Origin: Planctomycetota bacterium | Lineage (GTDB): Bacteria > Planctomycetota > Phycisphaerae > Phycisphaerales > UBA1924 | DNA length: 64,000 nucleotides | Direction of reading: 5' to 3' | Assembly: GCA_023432465.1 (NCBI GenBank) | Contig: JAEYUO010000117.1 | Location: 1-64,000, forward strand | Shown: piece by piece, positions 46,397-55,948 of the stretch | How positions within the stretch are numbered: position 1 is the first letter of the stretch | Layout: each line of letters opens with the position of its first letter | Position numbers and translations under genes: made by a program | Notes under the pieces: generated by a model | Databases searched by the model: none | Told to the model about the DNA's origin: nothing | The model's input: only the letters and a program-made list of their open reading frames with translations

Positions 46397-49300
46397 TCAG
46401 GGGGCCCGGGTCAACTCCCGGATCCGGATGTTGCGGAAGCGCGCCCGGAGCTCGTCAGCCCGATCGCCGACGCTGTGGACCTGCAGGGCGATGCGTCCGC
46501 TCTGATCCAAGGCGTCAAACACATCCGCCGCGGGGATACCGTTGAGCCATGTGCGGAGGCTCGGTCCGACCGCGACGATTCGCAGTTGGTTCCAGTCGTC
46601 GGACTTGAGAGCTCCGCGTGCGGCGGGGTTGTCGATGAGGGGATAGATCCAGCCGCGGCGTCCTTCGTCATAGATCCCGCCTGTGTACGCACGGGAGGTG
46701 GGATCGATCTCGACCTGATAGCCGACGAGCCGTCCGTCGCGGTTTGCAAAGCCGCCATCGACGGCGCTGCGGATCTGGATGCCGGAGTTGAACTCTGCAT
46801 CGATCTTGAACTCGACGAGTAACTCGAAGTCTGCGTACTCCTGTGTCGACACGAGAAACGTGTTCGGCGAGTTGGGTCTGGATGTGCCGACGATCGCGCC
46901 ATCGTGTACCTGGAAGTCCGCATTGCCGCCGCGGACCGCCCACCCTTCAAGAGACTCGCCATCAAAGAGCGACCGCCATGGCCCCGGGCTTGAGGGAACA
47001 GGATCAAGAGGCGCGATCCAGACATTGCGGTATCGAACCGGGCCTTCGGCTGCGGAAGCGTGGTCCTGAAGCCGGAGCGAGCCGACTTGCATCGGGAGGG
47101 TCGAGCGCTCCGCCCCGCCCGCCGCGGACCCTGTGGGGCCATTGACCTCAACGTCATCATGGATGAGGATGCCGTTCCAGTAGGCGGTGATCCGCGCGTT
47201 TGAGACTTTCTTGCCATCTTCGAAGCGGGGTGCGCGGAACCAGATGTCGTAGGCCTGCCATGCCCCGGGCCCGGTCGAGGCATTGACCGAGGCGGGTTTG
47301 AGGTTGTAGATCGCTCCGGCTTCGTTGGCCTGGAGCGCACGATCGCCCGCGAGCGTTCCGAGAACCTGGATTTCGTAGCGTTCCTGGAGGTACACGCCGC
47401 TGTTGCCGGCCATCTGGCCCTCGCCTCCGGGCGGCGAGTACCACTCCACGTGCAGTCGACAGTCGCCGAAGGCGTTGCGAGAGATGAGGTCGCCGGATCC
47501 GTTGCCGACTTCGACATACTCCGGCGCGGCGAGGATGTCCGCCTGTGAGCGCCCATCGGTGGGGCGATCCTTGAGCCGGGGCGCGAACTCGCAGGCGTTG
47601 CGGGCAGCGCGGCCGATGAGCACCGCGGCATCCGCGGGCGGGGGAACACCCACGCCCACACCGGACACCGTGGGATCGATCGGCGTACCGGCGAGGTTCG
47701 ATGGGGCGGGAGGAGCCTGTGCGGGAATCTGGTTGAGGGTGTACCACGCTTCGGTAGACCACATGACATCGCCATCGACCGACTTCGGGTCGGTGCGCAG
47801 GAGGATGCAGGAGTCGGGCCTCAGCCCCTTGATCGTGAGCCGCACCGTCAGTCCGTCCGCCGACGGTGCGGCAGAGGTGATCTCGAGCTTCTGTTCCCGA
47901 GACTTCGGTCCGCCGTATTCCTTGGTGTGGATGTAGCCCCACTGGGAAGCGGTGAAGTTTGAGACATCTGAAAGCCAGGCGCGGTCGACCGGCTTGGTGA
48001 AGCGGATCTCGAACCCGTCTGCAAGGGCAGACACAGAGTGCATCTCGAAAGTGACAGTGTCGTTGGGGACGAGACGGTCCAGCCCGGATCGCTTGTCTTC
48101 CCAGGACCAGTTGCCACTTGCGCCGATGCCACCGGCGTAGAGCGCCCCGTCTGGTCCCCATGCCAGGCGGTTGATTCCGCAAGAGAGGCCCTGTGTGAAT
48201 CGGAAGGCCGCGCCCTGCCAGACGCCGTTGACTTTCTCGAGCGCGACGCGACGAATGCCGCCGGCGGTGATCTCGCCGACGAACATCTGCCCGGCGTATG
48301 GGCCGCGATCGATCAGGAGCGGCTGGCTGGGCGAGTTGGCCAGTTCATTCTGAGGGAGGTAGATCGCCGTGGGCGCGCGGAGACGGTCGCCCCATGCGCT
48401 CGGCGAGCCGCCAGAGGGGAACCGCTCGGCGAGCTTCGGCACGAACTCGGTGTTGTTGTAATGGCCGAAGAACCTGCCCGGCACGACCTCTCCGAGTTGA
48501 CTCGTGGACATCCATACGCCCTGGTTGTCGGAGTAGAACATCGTGCCGGCAGGGCCCCAACCGATGCCGTTGGGCGTGCGCGTGCCCGCGGCGATGACAC
48601 TGAAGGTTCCGGATGCGATGTCGGCTTCGATGATGCAGCCGCGCAGGGGACCGTTGGGGCCTGCGTTGGTCCCCATGCCCTCCCACGCGGGGGGCGCCAT
48701 CGCCGTCGAGAGCGCGGCGTAGAGCTTGCCATCGCCATGCAGCAGCCCGAAGGTGAACTGGTGGTAGTTCCAGCATTCCCAGCCGGAAGCGATGTCGCGG
48801 CGAGATTCGAAGAAGCCGTCGCCATCGGTGTCGGTGAGTTCTGAGATCGCGCAGCGATGAGAAACGTAGAGTTTGTCACCGACGGCCACAAGGCCGGAGG
48901 GTTCAAAGAGCCCGTCGGCGATGGGCACCACCTGCACCTTCGAAGGATCTCCCGTCGTGACATTGCTCAAGGCGTAGAGCTTGTCGGGGACTTTCGACTC
49001 GATGTCGGGCAGGTCGGTTTCGGTTCTTTGGAGCGGACTGAAGGTGCCGACGACCAGCCGCCCGTCAGGCAGAAAGCACATCGCTCCGACTTTCGGAGAG
49101 AAATCCGGAGGCAGGATTGGTGTGAGCGTGAATGACGGATGCACGCCCTCGACGGGCCGGCCATCGCCCGGGCGCCCCTCTTCAAACAGGCTCTTCACGC
49201 CGGGCGAGGTGACCCGCGCGGCATCGGCATCGGTTGACAGCACCTCGGGCGTGATGAGCGAGAACTCGGGTGCGCCGGGGGGCTTCCATTCGAGGCGCAG

Positions 49301-49765
49301 CATGCGCCGTCCTCCGGAATCGAAGTGCTCGACCAGCAGCGCGTGCAGGCCCGCTTCGAGAAGTACGGGGCCGCTCTCTTTCGCGGTCGCGCCGTGGCGG
49401 CCGTCGTGATCAATCTCTACCTGATTGGCAATCAGGAGACGCGAACCGTCATCGCTGGTGAGCCGAAAGCGGTATGTTCCCTTGTCCACGATTTTCAGAT
49501 ATCCCCGAACGTGGGTCAGGATGGGTGCGGGGAGATCCGGGAAGGGGTGCACTTCGCCCAGATCCAGTGTGGGAATGACCGTGTCAGCATTAGGTGTCTG
49601 GCTCGCGGCCAGCCGCGGAATCGAGCGTACATCGCCGCTGACCTGGTACACGCGAACAGTCAGACCGGGCATATGCTCGGCATCGGGCTGTTGACCGGCG
49701 AGCGCGCCAAGGGCGACAAGCGATACGGCAAGCCAGATCGCTGCGGCAAGCAGGGGACTGTTCAT
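46397..49765 (-). CDS. Exported PA14/beta-propeller/DUF1080 protein
   Basis: This 1122-residue secreted protein is probably a carbohydrate- or polymer-handling factor. The signal peptide covers residues 1-24. A PA14-like beta domain (about 40-150, GTYRFRLTSDDGSRLLI) is followed by a sorbosone-dehydrogenase-like propeller (about 215-620, FLPDGRLVVGTFSP, SCGINRLAWGPDGALYAGG) and then two DUF1080 (3-keto-disaccharide hydrolase-like) lectin-type domains (about 700-910 and 935-1120, the second starting LFDGESLEGW). Such mosaics are typical of Planctomycetota. The frame opens further upstream, but the ATG at 49763-49765 lies 6 bases after TATAGT and gives a clean signal. That hexamer overlaps the ccoS stop codon. 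Confidence 0.88.
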   Translation of the reverse strand: MNSPLLAAAIWLAVSLVALGALAGQQPDAEHMPGLTVRVYQVSGDVRSIPRLAASQTPNADTVIPTLDLGEVHPFPDLPAPILTHVRGYLKIVDKGTYRFRLTSDDGSRLLIANQVEIDHDGRHGATAKESGPVLLEAGLHALLVEHFDSGGRRMLRLEWKPPGAPEFSLITPEVLSTDADAARVTSPGVKSLFEEGRPGDGRPVEGVHPSFTLTPILPPDFSPKVGAMCFLPDGRLVVGTFSPLQRTETDLPDIESKVPDKLYALSNVTTGDPSKVQVVPIADGLFEPSGLVAVGDKLYVSHRCAISELTDTDGDGFFESRRDIASGWECWNYHQFTFGLLHGDGKLYAALSTAMAPPAWEGMGTNAGPNGPLRGCIIEADIASGTFSVIAAGTRTPNGIGWGPAGTMFYSDNQGVWMSTSQLGEVVPGRFFGHYNNTEFVPKLAERFPSGGSPSAWGDRLRAPTAIYLPQNELANSPSQPLLIDRGPYAGQMFVGEITAGGIRRVALEKVNGVWQGAAFRFTQGLSCGINRLAWGPDGALYAGGIGASGNWSWEDKRSGLDRLVPNDTVTFEMHSVSALADGFEIRFTKPVDRAWLSDVSNFTASQWGYIHTKEYGGPKSREQKLEITSAAPSADGLTVRLTIKGLRPDSCILLRTDPKSVDGDVMWSTEAWYTLNQIPAQAPPAPSNLAGTPIDPTVSGVGVGVPPPADAAVLIGRAARNACEFAPRLKDRPTDGRSQADILAAPEYVEVGNGSGDLISRNAFGDCRLHVEWYSPPGGEGQMAGNSGVYLQERYEIQVLGTLAGDRALQANEAGAIYNLKPASVNASTGPGAWQAYDIWFRAPRFEDGKKVSNARITAYWNGILIHDDVEVNGPTGSAAGGAERSTLPMQVGSLRLQDHASAAEGPVRYRNVWIAPLDPVPSSPGPWRSLFDGESLEGWAVRGGNADFQVHDGAIVGTSRPNSPNTFLVSTQEYADFELLVEFKIDAEFNSGIQIRSAVDGGFANRDGRLVGYQVEIDPTSRAYTGGIYDEGRRGWIYPLIDNPAARGALKSDDWNQLRIVAVGPSLRTWLNGIPAADVFDALDQSGRIALQVHSVGDRADELRARFRNIRIRELTRAP

Positions 49766-49771
49766 GGCGGA

Positions 49772-49777
49772 ACTATA
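49772..49777 (-). promoter_or_regulatory. -10 hexamer inside the end of ccoS
   Basis: On the minus strand TATAGT is followed by 6 bases and the ATG of the PA14/DUF1080 gene. The TAG within this hexamer is the stop codon of ccoS. Confidence 0.5.
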
Positions 49778-49964
49778 ACGGATGAGGGCCGCGGGCAGGA
49801 TCCGGAGCGGGCGTTGCCGCCGGCTCGTCATCGTCAAAGAGCATGCGGTGGGACGGGGTGTCGAGATCGTCAAACTGTCCCTGCCGGACGGCGTAGGCGA
49901 AGGCGACAACGGCACACCCGGCGAGGATGAATGCCAGCGGCAGAATGACGAAGAGCACGCTCAC
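49773..49964 (-). CDS. ccoS: Cytochrome oxidase maturation protein CcoS
   Basis: This 63-residue single-pass membrane protein is required for cofactor insertion into cbb3 oxidase. The family start VLFVILPLAFILAGCAVVAFAYAVRQGQFDDLDTP in outline is very typical, including the QFDDLD motif after the helix. It starts with GTG, overlapping the ccoI stop by three bases, with AGAGGAGG 6 bases upstream. It is the last gene of the cco operon. Confidence 0.92.
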   Translation of the reverse strand: MSVLFVILPLAFILAGCAVVAFAYAVRQGQFDDLDTPSHRMLFDDDEPAATPAPDPARGPHPL

Positions 49965-52531
49965 GGTCTGCCTCCTCTGCAACGGAAGGCATCGGTGCGC
50001 ATGCAGATCGCGAGAACTGTCAGTGAGCTCGCGGGCATGACAATCGCCGCAATGAGCGGGTTGATCAGCCCGGCCACCGAGAGTGTACCTGCCACGATGT
50101 TGTAGCAGAGAGATGCCCCAAGGCAGACTTTGATCGTCCGCATGGTCAACCGGGCACCGGTCGTGAGTTCGACGATCGATCCGAGGCCCGGCTTTGACAG
50201 GTACACATCCGCCGCGGCAAGGCTTGCCTCGGCACCGCCGTGGACGGCGATGCCAACGCTCGCCATCGCGAGTGCCGCGGCGTCGTTCACACCATCGCCC
50301 ACCATCACCACAGGCTGGCCGCTTTGGGCCTGGAGCGTGCGGACGGCCTCGAGCTTGCCCTCGGGGCTGACTCCGCCGCGAGCCTGCGATGCAGGGACTC
50401 CGAGCTCGCTCGCAACGGCGCGAACGACGCCGGGGTGATCGCCGGAGAGGATCTCCGGTCGCCACCCGGAACTGCGGAGCGTCTGCAGTGCGGCGGCCGT
50501 ATCCGTGCGGATCGGATCGCCCAGACCAAGACAGGCGACCACCCGGTGGCCCTCCGATACAAGGACCGGTGTCAGCCCGGAAGTAGCCAGCGATGTGCAC
50601 CGGTTGGCCGATTCATCGTCCAGCCCGCCGAGGCGAGCGGCGATGAAGGCCGGCGACCCGATGGTCAGGGTGCGGCCGTTGACGGTGCCTTCGATCCCGG
50701 AGCCAAGCGTCTGGAAGGCTTGAACCTTCGTGGGGATCGATGGCGAGAAGGCCTCGGATACCGCCCGGGCGATGGGGTGGTTCGACTGACTCTCGATCGC
50801 GCCGATGAGAGGCTTCAGGGCCTCATCACCACTCCAGCGGACAACGCTCATTCGGCCTTCGGTCAGCGTGCCGGTCTTATCCAGGAGCATTGTGCCGGGG
50901 GTCGCGACCACCTGGAGCGCCTCACCGCCCTTGATCAGGATGCCCCGCCGAGCAGCGCGGCCGATCGCGACTGTGAGCGCGAGTGGTGTGGCCAGACCCA
51001 GCGCGCAGGGGCACGTAACCACCAGCAGCGCGGTTGCGTGATCGATCGCGAGCGACGGGTTTGATGGGTGCAGCCAGAGCCAGAGGCCGAGCGTGATCGC
51101 GGCGAGGGCGAGCATTCCGGCTAGGAACCACCCCGCGATGCGATCCGCCAGCCGAACGATCGGGGCCTTCTGATCCAGCGATTGCTGGACCAGCAGCATC
51201 AGTCTGCCAACTCGTGTCTGGGTTCCCGTCGCCTCGACGCGGACCCGGATCGTTGAGCCGAGGTTGACGGTCCCGGCACAGACGTGATCACCGGTCTCGA
51301 CACTCACCGGTCGAGACTCTCCCGTGAGCAGGGACTGATCGACCTGTGTCAGCCCGGCCACAACAACTCCATCGACCGGGACGGACTCTCCCGGGCGGAC
51401 CTCCACAATCTGCCCGCAGAGGATGCTCTGAACCGAGACCTCGCGGATCGTGCCGTTGCTCGCCGGATCCGTGTCGCTCTCCTCCACGATGCGGGCGCTG
51501 GTGGGTGTCAGCGAGAACAGCATCTCGACCGCATCCGAGCTGCGTCTCTGCTGGCGATGCTGGATGAAGCGGCCCACCAGGAGCAGGAACACCAGCACGC
51601 TCAGCGTGTCGAAGTAGATCTCGCCGGTGCCGCGGATCGTGTTGACAACTCCCCAGATGCCGCCAGCGCCCAGGGCAAGGGCGATGGGGATATCCAGGTG
51701 CATGGTCCGGGTGCGCACCGCCGCCCACGCGGAGCGGAAGAACACCGACCCCGGCCAGACAAGCGCGATCACCGTGATCGCCATGCTGCTGACGCGGAAC
51801 AGCGTTGCGTAGGCCGGTTCCATGGCATCGAACAGGCCCGCGTAGAGCGCGAGCCCCAGCAGCATGACGTTGCCCGCGCACGCCCCCGCCACACCGAGTC
51901 GGATCAAACGCTTGCGGTCATCGGCCCGGCGAGCCTCGCGGTCGGTTGCATCCCGTGCGGGATGTGGGGAGTACCCAAGAGCATTGAGACTCCGAGCGAC
52001 CTGGGACAACGCCACACGCCGATCTTCCCAGACGATGCGGACCATGCCGCGGCGGAGATCGAGCCGCGATTCCACAACTCCCGGGCACACACGAGGGAGC
52101 CTCTCCACAAGCCACACACACGCGGAGCAGTGAACGCCTTCGATGAACAGTTCGACGGTGCGCAGCCTCGTCGATCCGTCTGCGCTCGTCGTGCCTTCGT
52201 CATCGGCTTTGGCCGGCGCTTCGAGAGAGCGGCAGTACAGCGCTTGAAACGCAGCGTCGTCGAACTCCGCGAACCGGGCGTTGGTCGATCGCGCAGGAGT
52301 GCGCTCTTCCTCGCTTTCAAGGCGTTTGCGGAGCTCGTAGTACCGGTCGAGGCCGCAGGAGTGGATGATCTCGTAGGCGGTGCGGCAACCGGCGCAGCAG
52401 AACTGTCGCTCTGCGCTGGGATCAATCAGGCCCGCGGGCACGGGGAGCATGCAGTGCGTGCAGGAGACGTGTCGCGCGGGCGACGCGGCCAAGTTTGAAG
52501 GAGCCTGCGAAGACGTCGTGTGCGGACTCAT
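49961..52531 (-). CDS. ccoI: Copper-exporting P-type ATPase CcoI (FixI)
   Basis: This 856-residue heavy-metal P1B ATPase supplies copper for the cbb3 active site. It has an N-terminal Cys-rich zinc-finger-like region (CTHCMLPV...FCCAGC), a heavy-metal domain with GVHCSACVW, the TGE actuator loop (LLTGESRPV), the membrane CPC motif (VTCPCALGLATPLAL), the phosphorylation site DKTGTLTEG, HP in SNHPIARAV and the hinge GDGVNDAAAL. The double N-terminal metal region is characteristic of FixI/CcoI. ATGA overlap with safE upstream. Confidence 0.93.
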   Translation of the reverse strand: MSPHTTSSQAPSNLAASPARHVSCTHCMLPVPAGLIDPSAERQFCCAGCRTAYEIIHSCGLDRYYELRKRLESEEERTPARSTNARFAEFDDAAFQALYCRSLEAPAKADDEGTTSADGSTRLRTVELFIEGVHCSACVWLVERLPRVCPGVVESRLDLRRGMVRIVWEDRRVALSQVARSLNALGYSPHPARDATDREARRADDRKRLIRLGVAGACAGNVMLLGLALYAGLFDAMEPAYATLFRVSSMAITVIALVWPGSVFFRSAWAAVRTRTMHLDIPIALALGAGGIWGVVNTIRGTGEIYFDTLSVLVFLLLVGRFIQHRQQRRSSDAVEMLFSLTPTSARIVEESDTDPASNGTIREVSVQSILCGQIVEVRPGESVPVDGVVVAGLTQVDQSLLTGESRPVSVETGDHVCAGTVNLGSTIRVRVEATGTQTRVGRLMLLVQQSLDQKAPIVRLADRIAGWFLAGMLALAAITLGLWLWLHPSNPSLAIDHATALLVVTCPCALGLATPLALTVAIGRAARRGILIKGGEALQVVATPGTMLLDKTGTLTEGRMSVVRWSGDEALKPLIGAIESQSNHPIARAVSEAFSPSIPTKVQAFQTLGSGIEGTVNGRTLTIGSPAFIAARLGGLDDESANRCTSLATSGLTPVLVSEGHRVVACLGLGDPIRTDTAAALQTLRSSGWRPEILSGDHPGVVRAVASELGVPASQARGGVSPEGKLEAVRTLQAQSGQPVVMVGDGVNDAAALAMASVGIAVHGGAEASLAAADVYLSKPGLGSIVELTTGARLTMRTIKVCLGASLCYNIVAGTLSVAGLINPLIAAIVMPASSLTVLAICMRTDAFRCRGGRP

Positions 52532-53313
52532 TTGTCCTCCCCGTGACAGCAGGGGGGAAGGTCGGTGTTCACTTCTGCCCGGGTGGTGCCGTTGTCATTG
52601 ACCAAGCGGACCGCCGCCTCGGGCTTGGCGAGCGCCGGCAGCGTCAATCGCCCAAAGACCGTGTACGTCCCGACGACAACCAGCAGGATGCTGGTCAGCA
52701 CCGGCAGGCGTGACCGCAGTGGCCCGGCGAGCGTCTGTGCTCCAAGACCGATCCCCGCCAGTATGGGCAATGTTCCCGCCCAGAACACCGCCATCACCGC
52801 CGCGCCGTACAGGGGGTGGGCAGTGCCCGCCGCGGTGACCGCGAACGCGTACAGCCAGCCGCAGGGCAGCAGCGTCGTGAGCAATCCCACCGTCCATGCG
52901 CGGGCGAGCGGGGAAGCGCCTGCAACAGCGCGGTGCCCCGCGGCCACAAGCGTCGTGAGAAGCGTGGGCATCGGGAGACGACGGATGCGTACGCCGCGAA
53001 TGCGAAGCAGCGCCACGAGGCCGAAGCAGATCATGAGCCCGCCGGCGAGAACCGCTGCGGCACGCTGAACACCGATCATCGAGCCGCCAAGGTCCAGCGC
53101 GGCCCCGAGAGAACCCGCCGCGGCACCGAGCAGGGTGTACGTCACCAGCCTTCCCGTGCTGTATGCGATGTTGAGCGCGATCCGTGAGCGCCAAACGCTT
53201 GGCGCATCTTCGGGCGTCGCGACCGCGAACAGCACGAACGCGCCGCACATGCCGGCGCAGTGTGTGCTGCCGAGCAGGCTTGCGATCAGGACTGCCAACA
53301 GAAGCGAGGTCAC
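52528..53313 (-). CDS. SafE/UreH-like membrane protein of the cco operon
   Basis: This 261-residue polytopic membrane protein belongs to the DsbD/SafE (sulfite exporter TauE/SafE-like, UreH_2) group found in cbb3 gene clusters. GSTHCAGMCGAFV near the N-terminus is the typical Cys-containing motif, and LLTTLLPCGWLYAF a second. About six membrane helices are expected. It probably assists copper or redox steps of oxidase maturation; the exact role is not known. It starts with GTG overlapping the ccoH stop, and the C-terminus ends in a Cys/His pair (CCHG). Confidence 0.85.
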   Translation of the reverse strand: MTSLLLAVLIASLLGSTHCAGMCGAFVLFAVATPEDAPSVWRSRIALNIAYSTGRLVTYTLLGAAAGSLGAALDLGGSMIGVQRAAAVLAGGLMICFGLVALLRIRGVRIRRLPMPTLLTTLVAAGHRAVAGASPLARAWTVGLLTTLLPCGWLYAFAVTAAGTAHPLYGAAVMAVFWAGTLPILAGIGLGAQTLAGPLRSRLPVLTSILLVVVGTYTVFGRLTLPALAKPEAAVRLVNDNGTTRAEVNTDLPPCCHGEDK

Positions 53314-53792
53314 TTCGTCTCCAACGCCGGAATGCTGGTCTTGTGGATCACGGTGTGACCACGAGACTCGATGGTGAGTTCAATGTTCCACTGGCCGGAA
53401 TAGTTCAGGTCGATCGGCGAGGTGTAGATGCCGGGCTCGGTCTCGCGGCAGAGAAGCCGGACCCGGGCGGTTGCCCGCTGGCTGGGGAAGGCCTCCGCGC
53501 GGATCGATGCACCCACGATGGGTGCGCCGGAGTTCTCGCGGATCGCGGCTCGCAACACGGTCGCCTGGGACTCGGCATCACGCTCGAACGTCGTGACGTA
53601 GGTCCAGCCGAGGGCGGCGGCCTCGCGCTCCTGCTTGCGGATCTCGTCGTGCGCGAGGGCCTTGCGGTAGTAATCGGGCTCGATGGCCGCGCCGCCGTTC
53701 ATGTTCGCGGCGTAGACCGTGACCCCCACGATGAGGACATTCATGCCCAGCAGCACAAAGACAATGCCCGGGAAGATGCGCGGCCGTTTCAT
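53310..53792 (-). CDS. ccoH: CcoH/FixH-family protein
   Basis: This 160-residue single-pass membrane protein is needed for cbb3 assembly. The N-terminal helix (about residues 7-28) is followed by AIEPDYYRKALAHDE, the family motif, and a periplasmic beta domain ending LNYSGQWNIELTIESRGHTVIHKTS. The ATG overlaps the ccoG stop by four bases (ATGA). The frame opens further upstream, into ccoG, and is rejected. Confidence 0.88.
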   Translation of the reverse strand: MKRPRIFPGIVFVLLGMNVLIVGVTVYAANMNGGAAIEPDYYRKALAHDEIRKQEREAAALGWTYVTTFERDAESQATVLRAAIRENSGAPIVGASIRAEAFPSQRATARVRLLCRETEPGIYTSPIDLNYSGQWNIELTIESRGHTVIHKTSIPALETK

Positions 53793-55243
53793 TGTGGCGA
53801 CCCTCTCGATCGGGAGCTTGGCCCGACCATGATAAACCGTGAATCTCGCGTCCTGTCCTCGCCGCTTTCCACGCGGATCACGGCGACACACCTGCCGTCC
53901 TTGAACGCCGATGGCGGGACGATGATCCCGCCGGTGATGGCGCGCGTTTCACCCGGATTCAGCGTCGCCGGCGGATCGTCGAGTCGAAGCTCGGCGCCCT
54001 CGGGCGAGATGACGGTGAAGGTGACCGGTGCGACGACGTCAAGCCGATTGGCGAGCTTGAGACTGACAGGGTTGCGGATGTTGCCGTCGCTCAGCGTCGA
54101 GAAGGGGAGCCCCAGGCCGCGCGTGACGATCAGTTCCACGCCCCCGGTCGTTGAGAGGACAAGGAGGAAGAGCGTCGCCACGACGAGCAGGATCGCGGGA
54201 TACACGATGACGCGCGGGCGGAGGATGTGCGGCTTCTCTCCGGCCATCGACGCCTCGGAGCTGTAGCGGATCAGCCCCTTGGGACGACCGATCTTGGTCA
54301 TCACCGCATCGCATGCATCGATGCACTGCGCACAGCCGATGCACTCCATCTGCAACCCGTTGCGGATGTCGATTCCGGTGGGGCAGGTGGTCACGCAGAG
54401 ATGGCAGTCGATGCAATCGCCCAGCGCTGCGGGTTCATCGGTCTGGCCGACTGTCAGGGTCACTGGCGTCGCGACCTTGCGGCGGGCCTTGCCCCGGGGC
54501 TCGCCGCGTTTGCGGTCATAGCTGATGATGAGGGACTGGCGATCAAGCAGGGCGGCCTGGAAGCGGCCGTAGGGGCAGGCGACCAGGCACACTTGTTCGC
54601 GGAAGAAGCCGAAGTCAAAGAGCATGAGCCCGGTGACAATGACCACCACGGCAAATCCGATCGGGTGATTCAGCGGCGAGCCAAAGATCCAGTGGCGAAG
54701 CTGCTCCACTCCCACGAAGTAGGCGAGGAATGTGTGTGCGAGGAATGCGGCAGCGATGAGGTAGACGACGTACTTCAGAAACTTGGCCAGGCCGGAGCCC
54801 TTGAAGCCGCCCGTGCGAACGCGGCCGGGCGCACCCTCGAAGAGGCGCTCGATCGGACGGAACAGGAACTCCATGTACACCGTTTGCGGACACCCCCACC
54901 CGCACCAGACGCGGCCGAACAGGGCGGTGATGAAGAAGATGGCCAGGAACACGCCGACCATCAGCAGAGCGATGAGGAGCGTGTCAGTGGGGAGAAAAGT
55001 CTTGCCGAACAGCGTGAACCGGCGAGCAGGCAGGTCCAGCAGCACCAGCGGCTTGCCGTTGATCGACAGATAGGGAATGAGCGTGAAGATCGCGATGAGC
55101 AGATAGGCGACAGCGCGACGTGCGGTCAGAAAGCGGCCGAGGGAGAGCTTCGGGGTGATCCAGCGACGCGATCCGTCGTCGTTGAGCGTCGAGAGAATGC
55201 TCCCCGCCTCGGAGTCGACCGGCGGTGAGTTGTCGGCGTTCAT
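53789..55243 (-). CDS. ccoG: Cbb3 oxidase accessory ferredoxin-like protein CcoG
   Basis: This 484-residue membrane iron-sulfur protein (RdxA/FixG) is thought to reduce copper for the oxidase. Several helices flank GRVWCGWGCPQTVYMEFLFRP, the family hallmark. Two [4Fe-4S] motifs lie in the middle (CIDCHLCVTTCPTGIDIRNG and CIGCAQCIDACD), and a C-terminal immunoglobulin-like IG domain follows about residue 375 (VSLKLANRLDVVAPVTF...). The N-terminus is cytosolic. It belongs to the cco operon between ccoP and ccoH. Confidence 0.95.
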   Translation of the reverse strand: MNADNSPPVDSEAGSILSTLNDDGSRRWITPKLSLGRFLTARRAVAYLLIAIFTLIPYLSINGKPLVLLDLPARRFTLFGKTFLPTDTLLIALLMVGVFLAIFFITALFGRVWCGWGCPQTVYMEFLFRPIERLFEGAPGRVRTGGFKGSGLAKFLKYVVYLIAAAFLAHTFLAYFVGVEQLRHWIFGSPLNHPIGFAVVVIVTGLMLFDFGFFREQVCLVACPYGRFQAALLDRQSLIISYDRKRGEPRGKARRKVATPVTLTVGQTDEPAALGDCIDCHLCVTTCPTGIDIRNGLQMECIGCAQCIDACDAVMTKIGRPKGLIRYSSEASMAGEKPHILRPRVIVYPAILLVVATLFLLVLSTTGGVELIVTRGLGLPFSTLSDGNIRNPVSLKLANRLDVVAPVTFTVISPEGAELRLDDPPATLNPGETRAITGGIIVPPSAFKDGRCVAVIRVESGEDRTRDSRFIMVGPSSRSRGSPQ

Positions 55244-55300
55244 GGCCTGTTTCTCCAGTCGACTTGGGCGAACATCGAGTCGGACACCTTCGATCTCGGC

Positions 55301-55912
55301 CTACTTCGTCTCAGTCTCAGCCGGGATGGGCGGCCACGGGTCGATCGGCTGCCCTTCGGGCGGCTTGGGATTGGCGGGGGTTGTGCCGCGAAGGTTCGCG
55401 ACATACGCGGTGAGGATGACCCGCTCATTCTGCGAGAGGCGGTTCTCCCACGCAGGCATCGCCTGTCCGCCGGCGCCGCGCGTGATGACGTTGTACAAGT
55501 CCTCGAGCCTTCGAACGTTCTTGTAGCTTTCGTCGGTGAGGTTGACGCCGCTGCTGTCCACGCCGCCGCCGTCCTTCGCATGGCACTGGGCGCAGTTGCC
55601 TACGAAGATCGCCTCGGCGACTTCCAGCAGGCTGGTGTTGGCTCGCATCGCCTGAATGGTCGCCGCATCGTCGGCGAGATCGCCGACTTTGCCGAAGAGC
55701 CTTCTGCTCTCCTCGACCTTCGCGGCCTGCCAGGCGTCGGTCACGGTCCACGACTCGGAACTGGCCTGGAAGAACAGGAAGTAGAACACCGAGAACACGA
55801 TGCTCGCAAGGAAGAGCATGTGCCACCAGCCCGGGGTCGGGTTGTCGTACTCTCGGATGCCGTCATACTCGTGCGCGAGAAGGTTCTCTTCGCTGTGGTG
55901 CTTGCCGCTCAT
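55301..55912 (-). CDS. ccoP: Cbb3 oxidase subunit CcoP, monoheme
   Basis: This membrane-anchored cytochrome c delivers electrons to the oxidase. The N-terminus EYDGIREYDNPTPGWWHMLFLASIVFS is diagnostic of CcoP. Only one haem site is present (Cys108-x2-Cys111-His112 in GNCAQCH), with the axial Met probably in GGQAMPAWE. Canonical CcoP has two haem domains and about 300 residues; here 203 residues hold one, so one domain is missing. It starts at MSGKHHSEEN; an ATG 21 bases upstream is possible. It lies between ccoQ and ccoG. Confidence 0.92.
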   Translation of the reverse strand: MSGKHHSEENLLAHEYDGIREYDNPTPGWWHMLFLASIVFSVFYFLFFQASSESWTVTDAWQAAKVEESRRLFGKVGDLADDAATIQAMRANTSLLEVAEAIFVGNCAQCHAKDGGGVDSSGVNLTDESYKNVRRLEDLYNVITRGAGGQAMPAWENRLSQNERVILTAYVANLRGTTPANPKPPEGQPIDPWPPIPAETETK

Positions 55913-55948
55913 CTTCGGTGATCCTTCCTTCAATCCGCGGTTCCGGGT

